Under the pieces are notes generated by a model that ran no database searches, was not told the DNA's origin, and saw only the letters and a program-made list of their open reading frames with translations. A stretch of DNA of 64,000 bases from Hymenobacter canadensis (GTDB lineage Bacteria; Bacteroidota; Bacteroidia; Cytophagales; Hymenobacteraceae). The stretch lies in NCBI RefSeq assembly GCF_027359925.1, contig NZ_CP114767.1:310001-374000 (forward strand). The letters run 5' to 3'. The position numbers and the translations under genes were made by a program. Position 1 is the stretch's first letter; every line of letters starts with the position of its first letter. Positions 7,695 to 16,077 of this stretch are shown here, in pieces.

Positions 7695-9953
7695 ATGCTC
7701 CACTGGGCCTCCTATGCATTCGTGCGCCTGACGCTGGCATTGATGGCCGGCATCCTCACCTGCCTGTATTTCGGCGAAACGCTGCCCGTGCTGGTGTGGC
7801 CGCTGGCGGGGCTGGTGGGCGTGTTCCTGATAATCCAGTGGCGCATGTGGCGCCATCCCAACCCCGCTGTGGCAGATAAGGCCGGTTTGCTGGCGCTGGC
7901 GGCGGTGTATGTGGCCGGGGCCGCCTTCATGCAGCAGGCCACTGAGTCGCGCCGGCCCGACCACCTCTACCGCTTCGGGCAGAAAATCGAATTCTACCGG
8001 GCCGTGGTGGACGACTACACGGTGGTGCGGCCGGCCACCTACGCTACCACCGTGCGGGTGTCGGCGGTGCGGGTGGCCGGGCGGTGGCAGCCAGCGGTGG
8101 GCGGCATCCGGATATCGGTGCCGCGCGACTCGGGCGTGACGGCCCCGCAGTACGGCGACCTGTGGCTGGTGCGCGGCGCGCCCGCGCCCAGCAAAGCCCC
8201 GCTCAACCCCGGCGAGTTCGACTACCGGCGTTACCTGCAGTACCACCAGGTCTACCATCAGCAGTTCATTCACCCCGACCAGTACCAGCGCATCGGCATA
8301 GCGCCGCCCAGCCTGCTGAAGGCGGCGGCCATGCGGGCTGCCCGCGTGCTCGATGGGGTGTTCAGGCAATACGTGGTGGCCCGGCGCGAATATGCGTTGG
8401 CGTCGGCGCTGGTGCTGGGCATCAAGGACGACATCGACCAGGAAACCAAGCAGGCCTACGCCAATACTGGCACCACCCACATCATGGCCGTGTCGGGGCT
8501 GCAGGTGGGGCTGCTGTTCGGGGCCGTATCGGGGCTGCTGGGGTGGCTGCCGGGGCGGCGGGGGCCGTGGTTCCGGCTGCTGACAGCGCTGCTGGGGCTG
8601 GCCGTAATCTGGAGCTACGCCTTCCTGACGGGGCTGTCGGCGTCGGTGCTGCGGGCGGCGGTGATGTTCACGTTCATCATTGTGGCGCGGGCCTCGCAGC
8701 GGCAAACCAACATGTTCAACACGCTGGCCGTGGCGGCTTTCTGCCTGCTCTGCTACGACCCCTATCTGCTTTGCGACGTAGGGTTTCAACTGTCGTTTCT
8801 GGCCGTTATCAGCATCGTGTATCTGCAGCCGCGCATCGGGGCTTGGCTGGACGTGAAGAACTACTTCCTGGAAAAACAGCGGCCCTGGCAGCCGAAACCG
8901 GTGCAGAAGGCCTGGAAAGCCACCAGCTGGACGCTCGACAAAGTCTGGCAGGCCACGGCGCTGTCGTTGGCGGCGCAGGTGGCCACGTTTCCGCTCGGGC
9001 TGTTCTATTTCCACCAGTTTCCGCTCAGCTTCCTGTTTTCCAACCTGGTGGCCGTGCCCATTTCCAGCGGCGCGGTGTACGTGGGGCTGGCTTTGCTGGC
9101 TCTGAAAGGGATTGTAGCCCTGGTCGGGCTGCTGTCGTCGGGGCTTGGGCAGGCGCTGGATGTGGTGCCGCAGGCGGTGGCCTGGGTGTTCGAGAAGATG
9201 ATCTGGCTGTTCAACGAGTACATCTTCTGGATCGGGCGCACCATGCCCGGGGCGCTGATTTCCGGCATTCACGTTACGGCGCCGCAGGCCTGGCTGGTGT
9301 TCGGCATCATCCTGACACTGCTGGCCTTTTTTCGGCTGAAAAAGCTGGTCTGGCTGGGGTTGGCCTGCCTGCTGATGGGCAGCTTTGCCGGCAGCCGCGT
9401 GTGGGCCGCCCACCGCCTCGCCCCCGACGAGCAGCTCATTGTATACAGCATTCCGCGGCGGTCGGTGCTGGGCTTCTGGCAGGGCGCGGCGGCCCACATC
9501 GTCAGCGCCGACTCGCTGCCGCTCACCGAAACCGAGCGTACCTACCGCATCGTGCCGGGCATCATTCAGCGTGAGGCCCGGGCCGTCAGCTACCATACCC
9601 GCTGGCGCGGGTCGTCGGTGCCGGCCCTGGCCGACACGGCCGCGCAGCCCGGGATGGTGCTGGCCGTGTGGCGTGGCGTGCGGGTGGCTTTGGTGAGCGG
9701 GCCGCTGGCCGGTGCCCGGCGCCCGGTGCCGGCCGAGGTGGTGGTGCTGCGCCGCAACGCCCGGGTGTGGCCCGAGGATCTGGCGGCGGTTTTTAGCCCG
9801 GCCGCCATAATCGTGTTCGATTCTTCCTGCAAATCCTGGTATGTGGAATCGATGCGAAAAAGGCTGCAACCTATTGGTTGGCAGCTACATGATGTGGCGA
9901 TGCAGGGCGCATTCGTCTGGCAGGTAGGGTCCATTGACGCGCCAAACCGCTAG
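7695..9953 (+). CDS. comEC: ComEC/Rec2-type DNA uptake membrane protein
   Basis: A 752-residue polytopic inner-membrane protein. Several N-terminal membrane segments are followed by the soluble OB/DUF4131 region (roughly 60-190) and the competence domain with ALVLGIKDDID, TGTTHIMAVSGLQVGL, FLTGLSASVLRAAVMF and CDVGFQLSFLAV. In the family this channel carries single-stranded DNA into the cytoplasm during natural transformation. The C-terminal ~180 residues correspond to the place of the metallo-beta-lactamase-like nuclease domain, but I see no HxHxDH motif, so the domain appears degenerate or replaced. Start ATG 7695 precedes the first hydrophobic segment directly. Confidence 0.88.
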   Translation: MLHWASYAFVRLTLALMAGILTCLYFGETLPVLVWPLAGLVGVFLIIQWRMWRHPNPAVADKAGLLALAAVYVAGAAFMQQATESRRPDHLYRFGQKIEFYRAVVDDYTVVRPATYATTVRVSAVRVAGRWQPAVGGIRISVPRDSGVTAPQYGDLWLVRGAPAPSKAPLNPGEFDYRRYLQYHQVYHQQFIHPDQYQRIGIAPPSLLKAAAMRAARVLDGVFRQYVVARREYALASALVLGIKDDIDQETKQAYANTGTTHIMAVSGLQVGLLFGAVSGLLGWLPGRRGPWFRLLTALLGLAVIWSYAFLTGLSASVLRAAVMFTFIIVARASQRQTNMFNTLAVAAFCLLCYDPYLLCDVGFQLSFLAVISIVYLQPRIGAWLDVKNYFLEKQRPWQPKPVQKAWKATSWTLDKVWQATALSLAAQVATFPLGLFYFHQFPLSFLFSNLVAVPISSGAVYVGLALLALKGIVALVGLLSSGLGQALDVVPQAVAWVFEKMIWLFNEYIFWIGRTMPGALISGIHVTAPQAWLVFGIILTLLAFFRLKKLVWLGLACLLMGSFAGSRVWAAHRLAPDEQLIVYSIPRRSVLGFWQGAAAHIVSADSLPLTETERTYRIVPGIIQREARAVSYHTRWRGSSVPALADTAAQPGMVLAVWRGVRVALVSGPLAGARRPVPAEVVVLRRNARVWPEDLAAVFSPAAIIVFDSSCKSWYVESMRKRLQPIGWQLHDVAMQGAFVWQVGSIDAPNR

Positions 9954-10124
9954 CTCAACGAAACTCGCTTGCCCCATAGCCCGCTATATAGTTTACTTAC
10001 CGCATCATTTTTGTTAGGTTTGGCTGGTTCCGATCTGACGATGCCGATTTGGTGGTGCCCGGCCGCTCTGCTGCGCAGAGCCAGTCCCGTGCTGCTGCTC
10101 ACCGTTGCAACCCCCTGGTATTCT

Positions 10125-10937
10125 ATGGATAACATGCCCACGCAAGAGTTGGAGGCCCTGCGCTTCATCCGCTACGAGGCGGCTGATGCCATCGGCTACA
10201 TCACCCTCAACCGCCCCGATAAACGCAATGCCCTCAGCGCCGACATGGTGACGGAGCTGAAGCTGGCGTTCGAGTATGCCGACGACGACGACGCCTGCAA
10301 AGTGGTGGTGCTGCGCGCCGAAGGCCCGGCTTTCTGCGCCGGCGCCGACCTGGCCTATATTCAGGAGCTGCAGGGTTTCGGCTACACCGATAACCTGGCC
10401 GATTCCACGCACCTGATGCAGCTGTTTCACCAGATCTATACCCTCAAGAAGGTAGTGATTGCGCAGGTGCAGGGCCACGCGCTGGCCGGCGGCTGCGGCC
10501 TCGTCACGGTCTGCGACTTCGCGTTCAGCGTGCCTGAGGCCCGGTTTGGCTACACCGAGGTGAAAATCGGGTTTCTGCCGGCCATTGTGAGCGTGTTTCT
10601 GCTGCGCAAAGTAGGAGAGGCCCGCACCAAGCAGCTGCTGCTCACCGGCGATGTGCTGCCCGCCGCCCGGGCCCTGGAGTTGGGGCTGCTCACCGCCGTG
10701 GTGGAGCCCGCCGAGCTGGCCGCGCACGTGTATGCCTTCGCCCGCCGCTTGTGCGTCGAGAACTCCACGCAAAGCATGGAAATCACGAAGGAGATGCTGG
10801 CGCGCCTGCCCGAAATGCCTTTGGAAGACAGCCTGCGCTATGCTGCCCAGCTCAACGCCGAGGCTCGTGGCTCTGTTGACTGCCGCCGGGGCATTGCGGC
10901 TTTCCTGGCCAAGGAAAAGATCAGCTGGGATAACTAA
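10125..10937 (+). CDS. Enoyl-CoA hydratase/isomerase family protein
   Basis: A 270-residue crotonase. It shows TLNRPDKRNALS, GPAFCAGADL (oxyanion hole) and GHALAGGCGL, and a catalytic Glu lies in GYTEVKIGFLPA. This set is typical of methylglutaconyl-CoA or short-chain enoyl-CoA hydratases used in leucine or fatty-acid breakdown. ATG 10125 is preferred over an open frame reaching 9969 because it fits the family N-terminus (ATG 10134 is also possible). It stands alone: an inverted repeat directly follows its stop codon. Confidence 0.87.
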   Translation: MDNMPTQELEALRFIRYEAADAIGYITLNRPDKRNALSADMVTELKLAFEYADDDDACKVVVLRAEGPAFCAGADLAYIQELQGFGYTDNLADSTHLMQLFHQIYTLKKVVIAQVQGHALAGGCGLVTVCDFAFSVPEARFGYTEVKIGFLPAIVSVFLLRKVGEARTKQLLLTGDVLPAARALELGLLTAVVEPAELAAHVYAFARRLCVENSTQSMEITKEMLARLPEMPLEDSLRYAAQLNAEARGSVDCRRGIAAFLAKEKISWDN

Positions 10938-10938
10938 C

Positions 10939-11041
10939 TTTGGATGGTTTAATGGCTGAATTGTTGAATGGCTGATTGTTCTGCTATATCTGTCAGAACG
11001 AGCAGCCATCTAACAATTCAGCCATTAAACAATTATCCAAA
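10939..11041. repeat. Imperfect inverted repeat with AATGGCTGA units
   Basis: The arms 10939-10974 and 11003-11041 match except for a 3-nt gap and three substitutions. Each arm contains the unit AATGGCTGA/ATGGCTG twice. The left arm begins just after the hydratase stop codon and the right arm ends 18 nt before crtZ. It could fold in the transcript and separate the two genes. Confidence 0.7.
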
Positions 11042-11059
11042 AACCGTGGTTTTCTCCGC

Positions 11060-11581
11060 ATGACGACGCTGGACGCCTTCGCCATTTCGGCAACTACTTT
11101 TCTGGGCATGGAATTCGTTGCGTGGTTCATGCACCGTTTCGTGCTGCACGGGCCGTTGTGGTTTCTGCACCGGTCGCACCATGTGCGGCACCCGCACCGC
11201 TTCGAGCGCAACGATTTTTTCTTTCTATTCTACGGTTCGCTGTCGGCGCTGCTCATCATCTATGGCGCGCCCGAGAAGGACTGGCGCTTCTGGATGGGCG
11301 TGGGCATTGCTGCCTATGGTACGCTCTATTTCTTTGTGCACGATGTGCTGATCCACGGACGGATGCGTTTCTGGCGCAAGTCGCGCAATACGTATCTGCG
11401 GGCCCTGAATATGGCCCACAAGATGCACCACAAGGCCAATACCCGCGACGGATCCGAAGAATTCGGGCTGCTGTGGGTGTCGCCGAAATATTTTGAGCTG
11501 GCTGTGCGCCGGCCCGCGCCCACCCGCACATTGCGGCCCCGGGCAGTATCCACCATGGAAGAAAAAGAAGGAGGCCGTTAG
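11060..11581 (+). CDS. crtZ: Beta-carotene 3-hydroxylase CrtZ
   Basis: A 173-residue membrane di-iron hydroxylase of the fatty acid hydroxylase superfamily. The His clusters are HRFVLH, HRSHH, HDVLIH and HKMHH, with MEFVAWFMHRFVLHG being the CrtZ hallmark. It adds 3-hydroxyl groups to beta-ionone rings (zeaxanthin, or astaxanthin when combined with CrtW). ATG 11060 is chosen because the upstream 84 nt of open frame are inside the inverted repeat. The regulator gene follows after only 2 nt, so they form a transcription unit and the regulator is probably tied to pigment output. Confidence 0.92.
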   Translation: MTTLDAFAISATTFLGMEFVAWFMHRFVLHGPLWFLHRSHHVRHPHRFERNDFFFLFYGSLSALLIIYGAPEKDWRFWMGVGIAAYGTLYFFVHDVLIHGRMRFWRKSRNTYLRALNMAHKMHHKANTRDGSEEFGLLWVSPKYFELAVRRPAPTRTLRPRAVSTMEEKEGGR

Positions 11582-11583
11582 CA

Positions 11584-12489
11584 GTGGGACATTTTTCCAT
11601 CAGTGACCTGGAGCAACTCTCCGGGATTAAGGCACACACCATCCGCATCTGGGAGCAGCGCTACGGCATTCTGCGGCCCGTGCGCACCGCCACCAACATC
11701 CGCACCTACTGCGACGACGACCTGCGCCGCCTGCTAAACGTGGCCACGCTCTGCAGCCGCGGCTACCGCATTTCCAAAGTAGCCCAGCTTAGTGAGCAGG
11801 AAATGGAGCAGGCGGTCATTGCCTGCAACGACGACGCCAACAACTACTGCCAGCAGGTGCACGCCCTGATGGCCGCCATGCTGGCCATGGACGAGGTGCA
11901 GCTCAATCAGCTGCTCAACGGCTCCATCCGGCGGATGGGCTTCGAGGCGGCCGTGCTGCACATTGTGTACCCGTTCATGCAGCGCATCGGTGTGATGTGG
12001 CAGGCCGGCAGCGTCAATCCTGCCCACGAGCATCTGGTGACGCACCTGCTTCGCCAGAAGATAATGGCCGCCACCGACTCGCTGCCCGCCGTCCGGCCGG
12101 CCGATGTGCGCCGCTGGGTGCTGTTTCTGCCCGAAGGCGAGATGCACGAGCTGGCCCTGCTCTTTATGAATTTTGCGCTCCGGTCGCGCGGCCATCATGT
12201 GCTGTACTTGGGCCAGAACCTGCCGATTGACGGGCTGGCCGAGGTGTGCCAGATGTACCAGCCGCATACCGTCTGCACGGTGCTCACCGCCGTGCCCGAC
12301 CGTACCCAGCTGCAGGAGTTTGTGGAAGAGTTGCGGCAGGTATGTGCCAGCGCCACAGTACTGCTCTACGGCCCCGTAGCCCAGGCAGAGTCGGTGGTGC
12401 TGCCCCCGCACATGGTGCGTCTGCAGATGATGACCGATTTTCTGGCTTTCGCTGACCAGATGCAGGAGGCAGTGGCCGAGCCGGCGTAA
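11584..12489 (+). CDS. CarH-like MerR regulator with B12-binding domain
   Basis: A 301-residue regulator. Residues ~4-70 form a MerR winged helix (SISDLEQLSGIKAHTIRIWEQRYG). Residues ~85-165 are a four-helix bundle and ~175-290 a Rossmann-like cobalamin-binding domain. W139, E149 and H150 (MWQAG...HEH) have exactly the spacing of the W-x9-E-H signature of CarH photoreceptors, and E186-x-H188 supplies the ExH motif whose His is the lower cobalt ligand; the usual Gly of ExHxxG is Ala here. By family knowledge such proteins bind adenosylcobalamin, repress carotenoid genes in the dark and release DNA after light breaks the Co-C bond. Start GTG 11584. Flanked by crtZ, an ECF sigma gene and crtI/crtB, which fits that role. 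Confidence 0.85.
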   Translation: MGHFSISDLEQLSGIKAHTIRIWEQRYGILRPVRTATNIRTYCDDDLRRLLNVATLCSRGYRISKVAQLSEQEMEQAVIACNDDANNYCQQVHALMAAMLAMDEVQLNQLLNGSIRRMGFEAAVLHIVYPFMQRIGVMWQAGSVNPAHEHLVTHLLRQKIMAATDSLPAVRPADVRRWVLFLPEGEMHELALLFMNFALRSRGHHVLYLGQNLPIDGLAEVCQMYQPHTVCTVLTAVPDRTQLQEFVEELRQVCASATVLLYGPVAQAESVVLPPHMVRLQMMTDFLAFADQMQEAVAEPA

Positions 12490-12789
12490 GAAAAGGATGC
12501 CGATTTGCTGTTGAACAACAAAACCGGTGTACGTACATCTAACGGCCTGTTTCAGGGGCATTTGGGTGGTGGAAATGCGTTGAAACCGGGGCTCACGAAT
12601 GGCCGCTATGGTGGGCAGGGCCGAATCTTATTCAAATAAATATAGACTGATTATCAGATAGTTCGTAAGCAAAGAGTCTACATGCCCGACAGGAGTAGAG
12701 GACTGAAAAAAATAGTTGAGGGTCATGCATCCGACTTCCGGATTAGCACGTATATTTGTTTAACTTTTTGCCACGAAAAGCTAAACAGC
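12490..12789. promoter_or_regulatory. 300-nt regulatory gap between the CarH-like gene and the ECF sigma gene
   Basis: The gap contains a 10-bp perfect palindrome TGTACGTACA at 12528-12537, a locally AT-rich stretch near 12630-12665, and a -7 element TATATTTG at 12751-12758 (TAnnTTTG) 31 nt before the sigma gene. No TTG is seen at the right distance upstream, as might be expected for an activated or ECF-type promoter. The palindrome is a candidate operator only by position and symmetry. Confidence 0.4.
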
Positions 12790-13305
12790 ATGACCTCACT
12801 GGAATTCACCAACCAAGTACAGAAGATTTCCTATTCGCTGAAGCCCGTGGCGATGAACCTGACCCGCGACGCCGATGATGCCAAAGACCTGGTACAGGAA
12901 ACTTTGCTCAAAGCGCTGCTCAACAAGGACAAGTTCAAGGCTGGCACCAACCTCAAGGCGTGGTTGTACACCATCATGCGCAACACGTTTATCAACAACT
13001 ACAATAAGATAACGAAGCGCAACAGCAATATTGATTCCACGGAGTACTTCCAGTACTTCAACACCGACGAAAACTATATCACCCACAACGGAGCTACCTC
13101 CGACTTCGTAGTAACGGATATCAACCAGGCCATTGCCAGCCTGTCGGCTGACTACCGGACGCCGTTCATGATGTACTACATCGGCTACAAGTACCTGGAA
13201 ATTGCGGAGAAGCTGCAAATCCCGATAGGAACCGTCAAAAACCGCATTCACATTGCCCGCAAGGAGCTCAAGGATGCGTTGAAGGTATACGCCCCCGGCG
13301 TGTAG
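12790..13305 (+). CDS. ECF-type RNA polymerase sigma factor
   Basis: A 171-residue sigma-70 family factor with only regions 2 and 4. Region 2 is DADDAKDLVQETLLKAL...WLYTIMRNTFINNY (roughly 25-80). Region 4 is YRTPFMMYYIGYKYLEIAEKLQIPIGTVKNRIHIARK (roughly 120-160). ATG 12790 lies just behind a TAnnTTTG element; upstream in-frame codons would precede the promoter. No anti-sigma factor gene is adjacent. Its place between the CarH-like regulator and crtI suggests it drives pigment or light/oxidative stress genes, but the sequence alone does not prove this. Confidence 0.9.
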   Translation: MTSLEFTNQVQKISYSLKPVAMNLTRDADDAKDLVQETLLKALLNKDKFKAGTNLKAWLYTIMRNTFINNYNKITKRNSNIDSTEYFQYFNTDENYITHNGATSDFVVTDINQAIASLSADYRTPFMMYYIGYKYLEIAEKLQIPIGTVKNRIHIARKELKDALKVYAPGV

Positions 13306-13343
13306 GGAATAGGGAGAGAGTATACCCCGCCCCGGGCGTATCA

Positions 13344-13390
13344 CGGGCCGCGAATGACGCCATTGGGCGCTGTTCGCGGCCCGTTTGTTT
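13344..13390 (+). terminator. Intrinsic terminator after the ECF sigma gene
   Basis: CGGGCCGCGAA (13344-13354) pairs perfectly with TTCGCGGCCCG (13373-13383); TTTGTTTG follows. It separates the sigma gene from crtI transcription. Confidence 0.75.
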
Positions 13391-13467
13391 GGGGGCCTGC
13401 CCGAAAAGCCGAACATAATTTCGGCGATTTTCCTCGGGCTTCACAAACCTATGCCGTGGCTGGCGGT

Positions 13468-13531
13468 ATGAACAGTGGCCGTAGGTTCATCGGGCCGTTG
13501 GCGGGAGTGCCGGCTCAAATAGTCACCTTTG
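13468..13531 (+). promoter_or_regulatory. Candidate operator and promoter of crtI-crtB
   Basis: ATGAAC (13468-13473) and GTTCAT (13485-13490) form an inverted repeat with an 11-nt spacer. It is followed by TTG (13498-13500) and CACCTTTG (13524-13531), a near match to TAnnTTTG with a longer spacer (23 nt) than ideal. It lies ~50 nt before the crtI GTG start, so it could be the site of regulated crtIB transcription. Confidence 0.35.
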
Positions 13532-13579
13532 CGCTTTCGCTTCCGCGAAATCCTGTTTCATTTGCCCAATCTCCGATTT

Positions 13580-15124
13580 GTGAGTAAACACGTTCTGGTT
13601 ATCGGCTCCGGTTTTGCGGGCCTCTCGGCGGCCACTTCGCTGGCGCAGCGCGGCTACCGCGTCACCATCCTGGAAAAGAACGAGGGCCCCGGCGGCCGGG
13701 CCCGCGTGTTCCGCACCCAGGGCTTCACCTTCGATATGGGGCCGAGCTGGTACTGGATGCCCGATATCTTCGAGCAGTATTTTGCTCGCTTCGGCAGGAA
13801 GGTGAGCGACTACTACAACCTGGTGCGGCTGGACCCGTCGTACCAAGTGATTTTCAAAGGCCCCGAGGCCGTGGACATCCCGGCGGCCATGAGCGAGCTG
13901 CGGCAGCTGTTTGAGCGCTATGAACCCGGCAGCGCCGCCCGCCTCGACGAGTTCCTGCGTCAGGCGGCCTACAAGTACAAGGTGGGCATCGGCAAGTTTG
14001 TGCACATGCCCGGCCGCTCGCTGCTGGAGTTTGCTGATCCGCGCCTGTTGGTGGATGCCGTCCGGCTGGATCTGCTGCAGAGCATGCACAAGCACGTCCG
14101 CAAGTTCTTCACGCACCCGCGGCTGCTGGAACTGGTGGAGTTCCCGATTCTGTTTCTGGGCGCTACCTCCGAAAACACGCCCGCCCTCTACTCGCTCATG
14201 AACTACGCCGACCTGGCGATGGGCACCTGGTACCCGATGGGCGGCATGCACAAGATTGTGGAAGGCATGGTGAAGCTGGCCCAGGAGCAGGGCGTGACGC
14301 TGGAATACAACCAGGAAGTGCAGCAGATTGTGGTGGAAAACGGCCGCGCTACCGGCGTGCAGACCGCCACCGGCTTCCGTGCGGCCGATGTGGTGGTGGC
14401 CGGCGCTGACTACCACCACGCCGAGCAGCACTTGCTGGCCCCTCAGTGGCGCCACTACGACGAAGCCTACTGGAACAAGCGCACGATGGCGCCCTCCTCG
14501 TTGCTGTTTTACCTGGGCGTAAACCGGCGCGTCGACAAGCTGCGCCACCACAACCTGTTCTTCGATGAGGATTTCAGCCTCCACGCCGAGGAAATCTACA
14601 AAGACCCCAAGTGGCCCAGCCGGCCGCTGTTCTACGTGTCGGCGCCCTCCCAGACTGACTCTAGCGTAGCGCCCGATGGCTGCGAAAACCTGTTCCTGCT
14701 GATTCCGGTGGCCCCCGACCTGCCCGACCCGGAAGAAACCCGGGAGCACTACTACCACCTCATCATGGACCGGCTGGAGCGCCACTGCGGCCACAGCATC
14801 CGCGACGCCGTGGTGTATAAGCGCAGCTACGCCCACCAGGATTTTCAGCAGGACTACCACAGTTATAAAGGCAACGCCTACGGCTTGGCCAACACCCTGC
14901 GCCAGACAGCCATTCTGAAACCTTCGCTCAAGAGCAATAAGGTCAGCAACCTGTATTTTACGGGCCAGCTCACCGTGCCCGGCCCCGGCGTGCCGCCCTC
15001 GCTCATTTCGGGGCAGGTAGTGGCAGTGGAAGTGGAGAAGGAGAACCCTGTGTCATTGCGAGCGGAACGAAGCAATCTTTCCGCTGCCACGCCCGCCCCG
15101 ACCCTCACCGACAAGCCCTTTTAA
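13580..15124 (+). CDS. crtI: Phytoene desaturase CrtI
   Basis: A 514-residue FAD enzyme. The dinucleotide motif is VLVIGSGFAGLSAATSLAQRG at residues ~4-24, with PGGRARV after it, and the C-terminal carotenoid desaturase signature is LYFTGQLTVPGPGVPPSLISGQ. It introduces double bonds into phytoene to give lycopene (or neurosporene). GTG 13580 fits the Rossmann start; an earlier in-frame ATG at 13529 overlaps the presumed promoter. The last ~25 residues (from VSLRAERSNLSA) are not family sequence: they are the translation of a GTCATTGCGAGC palindromic repeat at 15052. crtB follows after 92 nt. Confidence 0.93.
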   Translation: MSKHVLVIGSGFAGLSAATSLAQRGYRVTILEKNEGPGGRARVFRTQGFTFDMGPSWYWMPDIFEQYFARFGRKVSDYYNLVRLDPSYQVIFKGPEAVDIPAAMSELRQLFERYEPGSAARLDEFLRQAAYKYKVGIGKFVHMPGRSLLEFADPRLLVDAVRLDLLQSMHKHVRKFFTHPRLLELVEFPILFLGATSENTPALYSLMNYADLAMGTWYPMGGMHKIVEGMVKLAQEQGVTLEYNQEVQQIVVENGRATGVQTATGFRAADVVVAGADYHHAEQHLLAPQWRHYDEAYWNKRTMAPSSLLFYLGVNRRVDKLRHHNLFFDEDFSLHAEEIYKDPKWPSRPLFYVSAPSQTDSSVAPDGCENLFLLIPVAPDLPDPEETREHYYHLIMDRLERHCGHSIRDAVVYKRSYAHQDFQQDYHSYKGNAYGLANTLRQTAILKPSLKSNKVSNLYFTGQLTVPGPGVPPSLISGQVVAVEVEKENPVSLRAERSNLSAATPAPTLTDKPF

Positions 15125-15209
15125 TTACTACACTTGCGACGGAAAATGCCTCGCTCAGGGTTGCTTAGAGCAAATAGCGAAAAGATTGCTTCGCGCTGCT
15201 CGCAATGAC
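15052..15209. repeat. GTCATTGCGAGC palindromic repeat pair at the crtI-crtB junction
   Basis: The arms 15052-15085 and 15176-15209 are inverted copies with 30 of 34 matches, each beginning GTCATTGCGAGC and containing CGAAGCAATCTTT. The left arm is coding (the end of CrtI). The right arm ends within ATGACA, upstream of the likely crtB start. About 90 nt lie between the arms. It belongs to the same GTCAT superfamily as the elements at 33689, 39208 and 47608. Confidence 0.85.
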
Positions 15210-15216
15210 ATACCAA

Positions 15217-16059
15217 ATGGACCAGATTGCTCTTTTTACGGAAACCAGCCGGGCGTGTAGTAAGCTGATTACGCAGCGCTATAGCACCTCTTTCACGCTG
15301 GGCATTCGCACGCTCGATGCGCAGTTTCACCTGCCCGTGTACGCCGTGTATGGCTTCGTGCGCTGGGCCGACGAAATTGTGGACACGTTTCATGACCACG
15401 ACAAGGCGGCGCTGTTCGCGGATTTCAAGCGCCAGACCTACGAGGCGCTGGAAATCGGGCTGAGTCTGAACCCGGTGCTGCACGCTTTCCAGGACGTAGT
15501 GCGCGCCTATGGAATCGACCGGGAGTTCATCGACGCCTTCCTCTACAGCATGGAAATGGACCTCGACGACCGGGCTTACAACCAGTCGCTGTACCAGAAG
15601 TACATCTACGGCTCGGCGGAAGTGGTGGGGCTGATGTGTCTGCGCATCTTCTGCCAGGGCAACGAGGCTCAGTTTCAGCAGCTGCGCGAGCCGGCCCGGC
15701 GCCTGGGCTCGGCATTTCAGAAGGTGAATTTCCTGCGCGACATCCGCTCCGACTACGAGGAGCGGGGCCGCGTGTATTTTCCCGGCGTGCAGTATGAGCG
15801 GTTCACCGACGAGGTGAAGCGCGAGATTGAGGCCGACATCCGGGCTGACTTTGATGCCGCCTACGCTGGTATCGTGCAGTTGCCGCGCTCGGCGCGGCTG
15901 GGCGTGTATCTGGCGTATGTTTATTATCTGAAGCTGTTCCACAAAATCCGGCAGCTGCCTGCGGCACGAATTTTGGGTGAGCGGGTGCGCGTGCCCGACA
16001 ACACCAAGCTGCTTTTACTGATGGGTTCGTACTTTCGCTACCGCCTCCGGGCCATCTAG
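15217..16059 (+). CDS. crtB: Phytoene synthase CrtB
   Basis: A 280-residue squalene/phytoene synthase family protein. It shows ITQRYSTSFTLGIR, the first Asp motif RWADEIVDTF, the second Asp motif FLRDIRSDYEERGRVYFP, and YIYGSAEVVGLMCL. It condenses two geranylgeranyl diphosphates to phytoene. ATG 15217 (MDQIALF) is preferred to ATG 15205, which is part of the palindromic repeat. It is co-directional with crtI and 18 nt before the next gene, so the three are probably one unit. Confidence 0.92.
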   Translation: MDQIALFTETSRACSKLITQRYSTSFTLGIRTLDAQFHLPVYAVYGFVRWADEIVDTFHDHDKAALFADFKRQTYEALEIGLSLNPVLHAFQDVVRAYGIDREFIDAFLYSMEMDLDDRAYNQSLYQKYIYGSAEVVGLMCLRIFCQGNEAQFQQLREPARRLGSAFQKVNFLRDIRSDYEERGRVYFPGVQYERFTDEVKREIEADIRADFDAAYAGIVQLPRSARLGVYLAYVYYLKLFHKIRQLPAARILGERVRVPDNTKLLLLMGSYFRYRLRAI

Positions 16060-16077
16060 TCACGAACCTGCCGCCGC

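Noticed and set aside
8084..9574. A 496-codon + frame inside comEC
   Set aside because: Ala/Gly/Arg-rich shadow of a recognised gene.
6927..9869. A 980-codon open frame on the - strand opposite the acetyltransferase and comEC genes
   Set aside because: The translation is His/Gln/Arg-rich without domains, and comEC on the + strand has clear motifs. It is a GC-rich shadow frame.
13529..13579. ATG 13529 as the start of CrtI
   Set aside because: It lies on the putative -7 element and adds 17 residues absent from the Rossmann start; GTG 13580 is a better fit.
13523..14860. A 445-codon - strand frame opposite crtI
   Set aside because: Low-complexity Val/His/Gln composition and no homology features; crtI explains the region.
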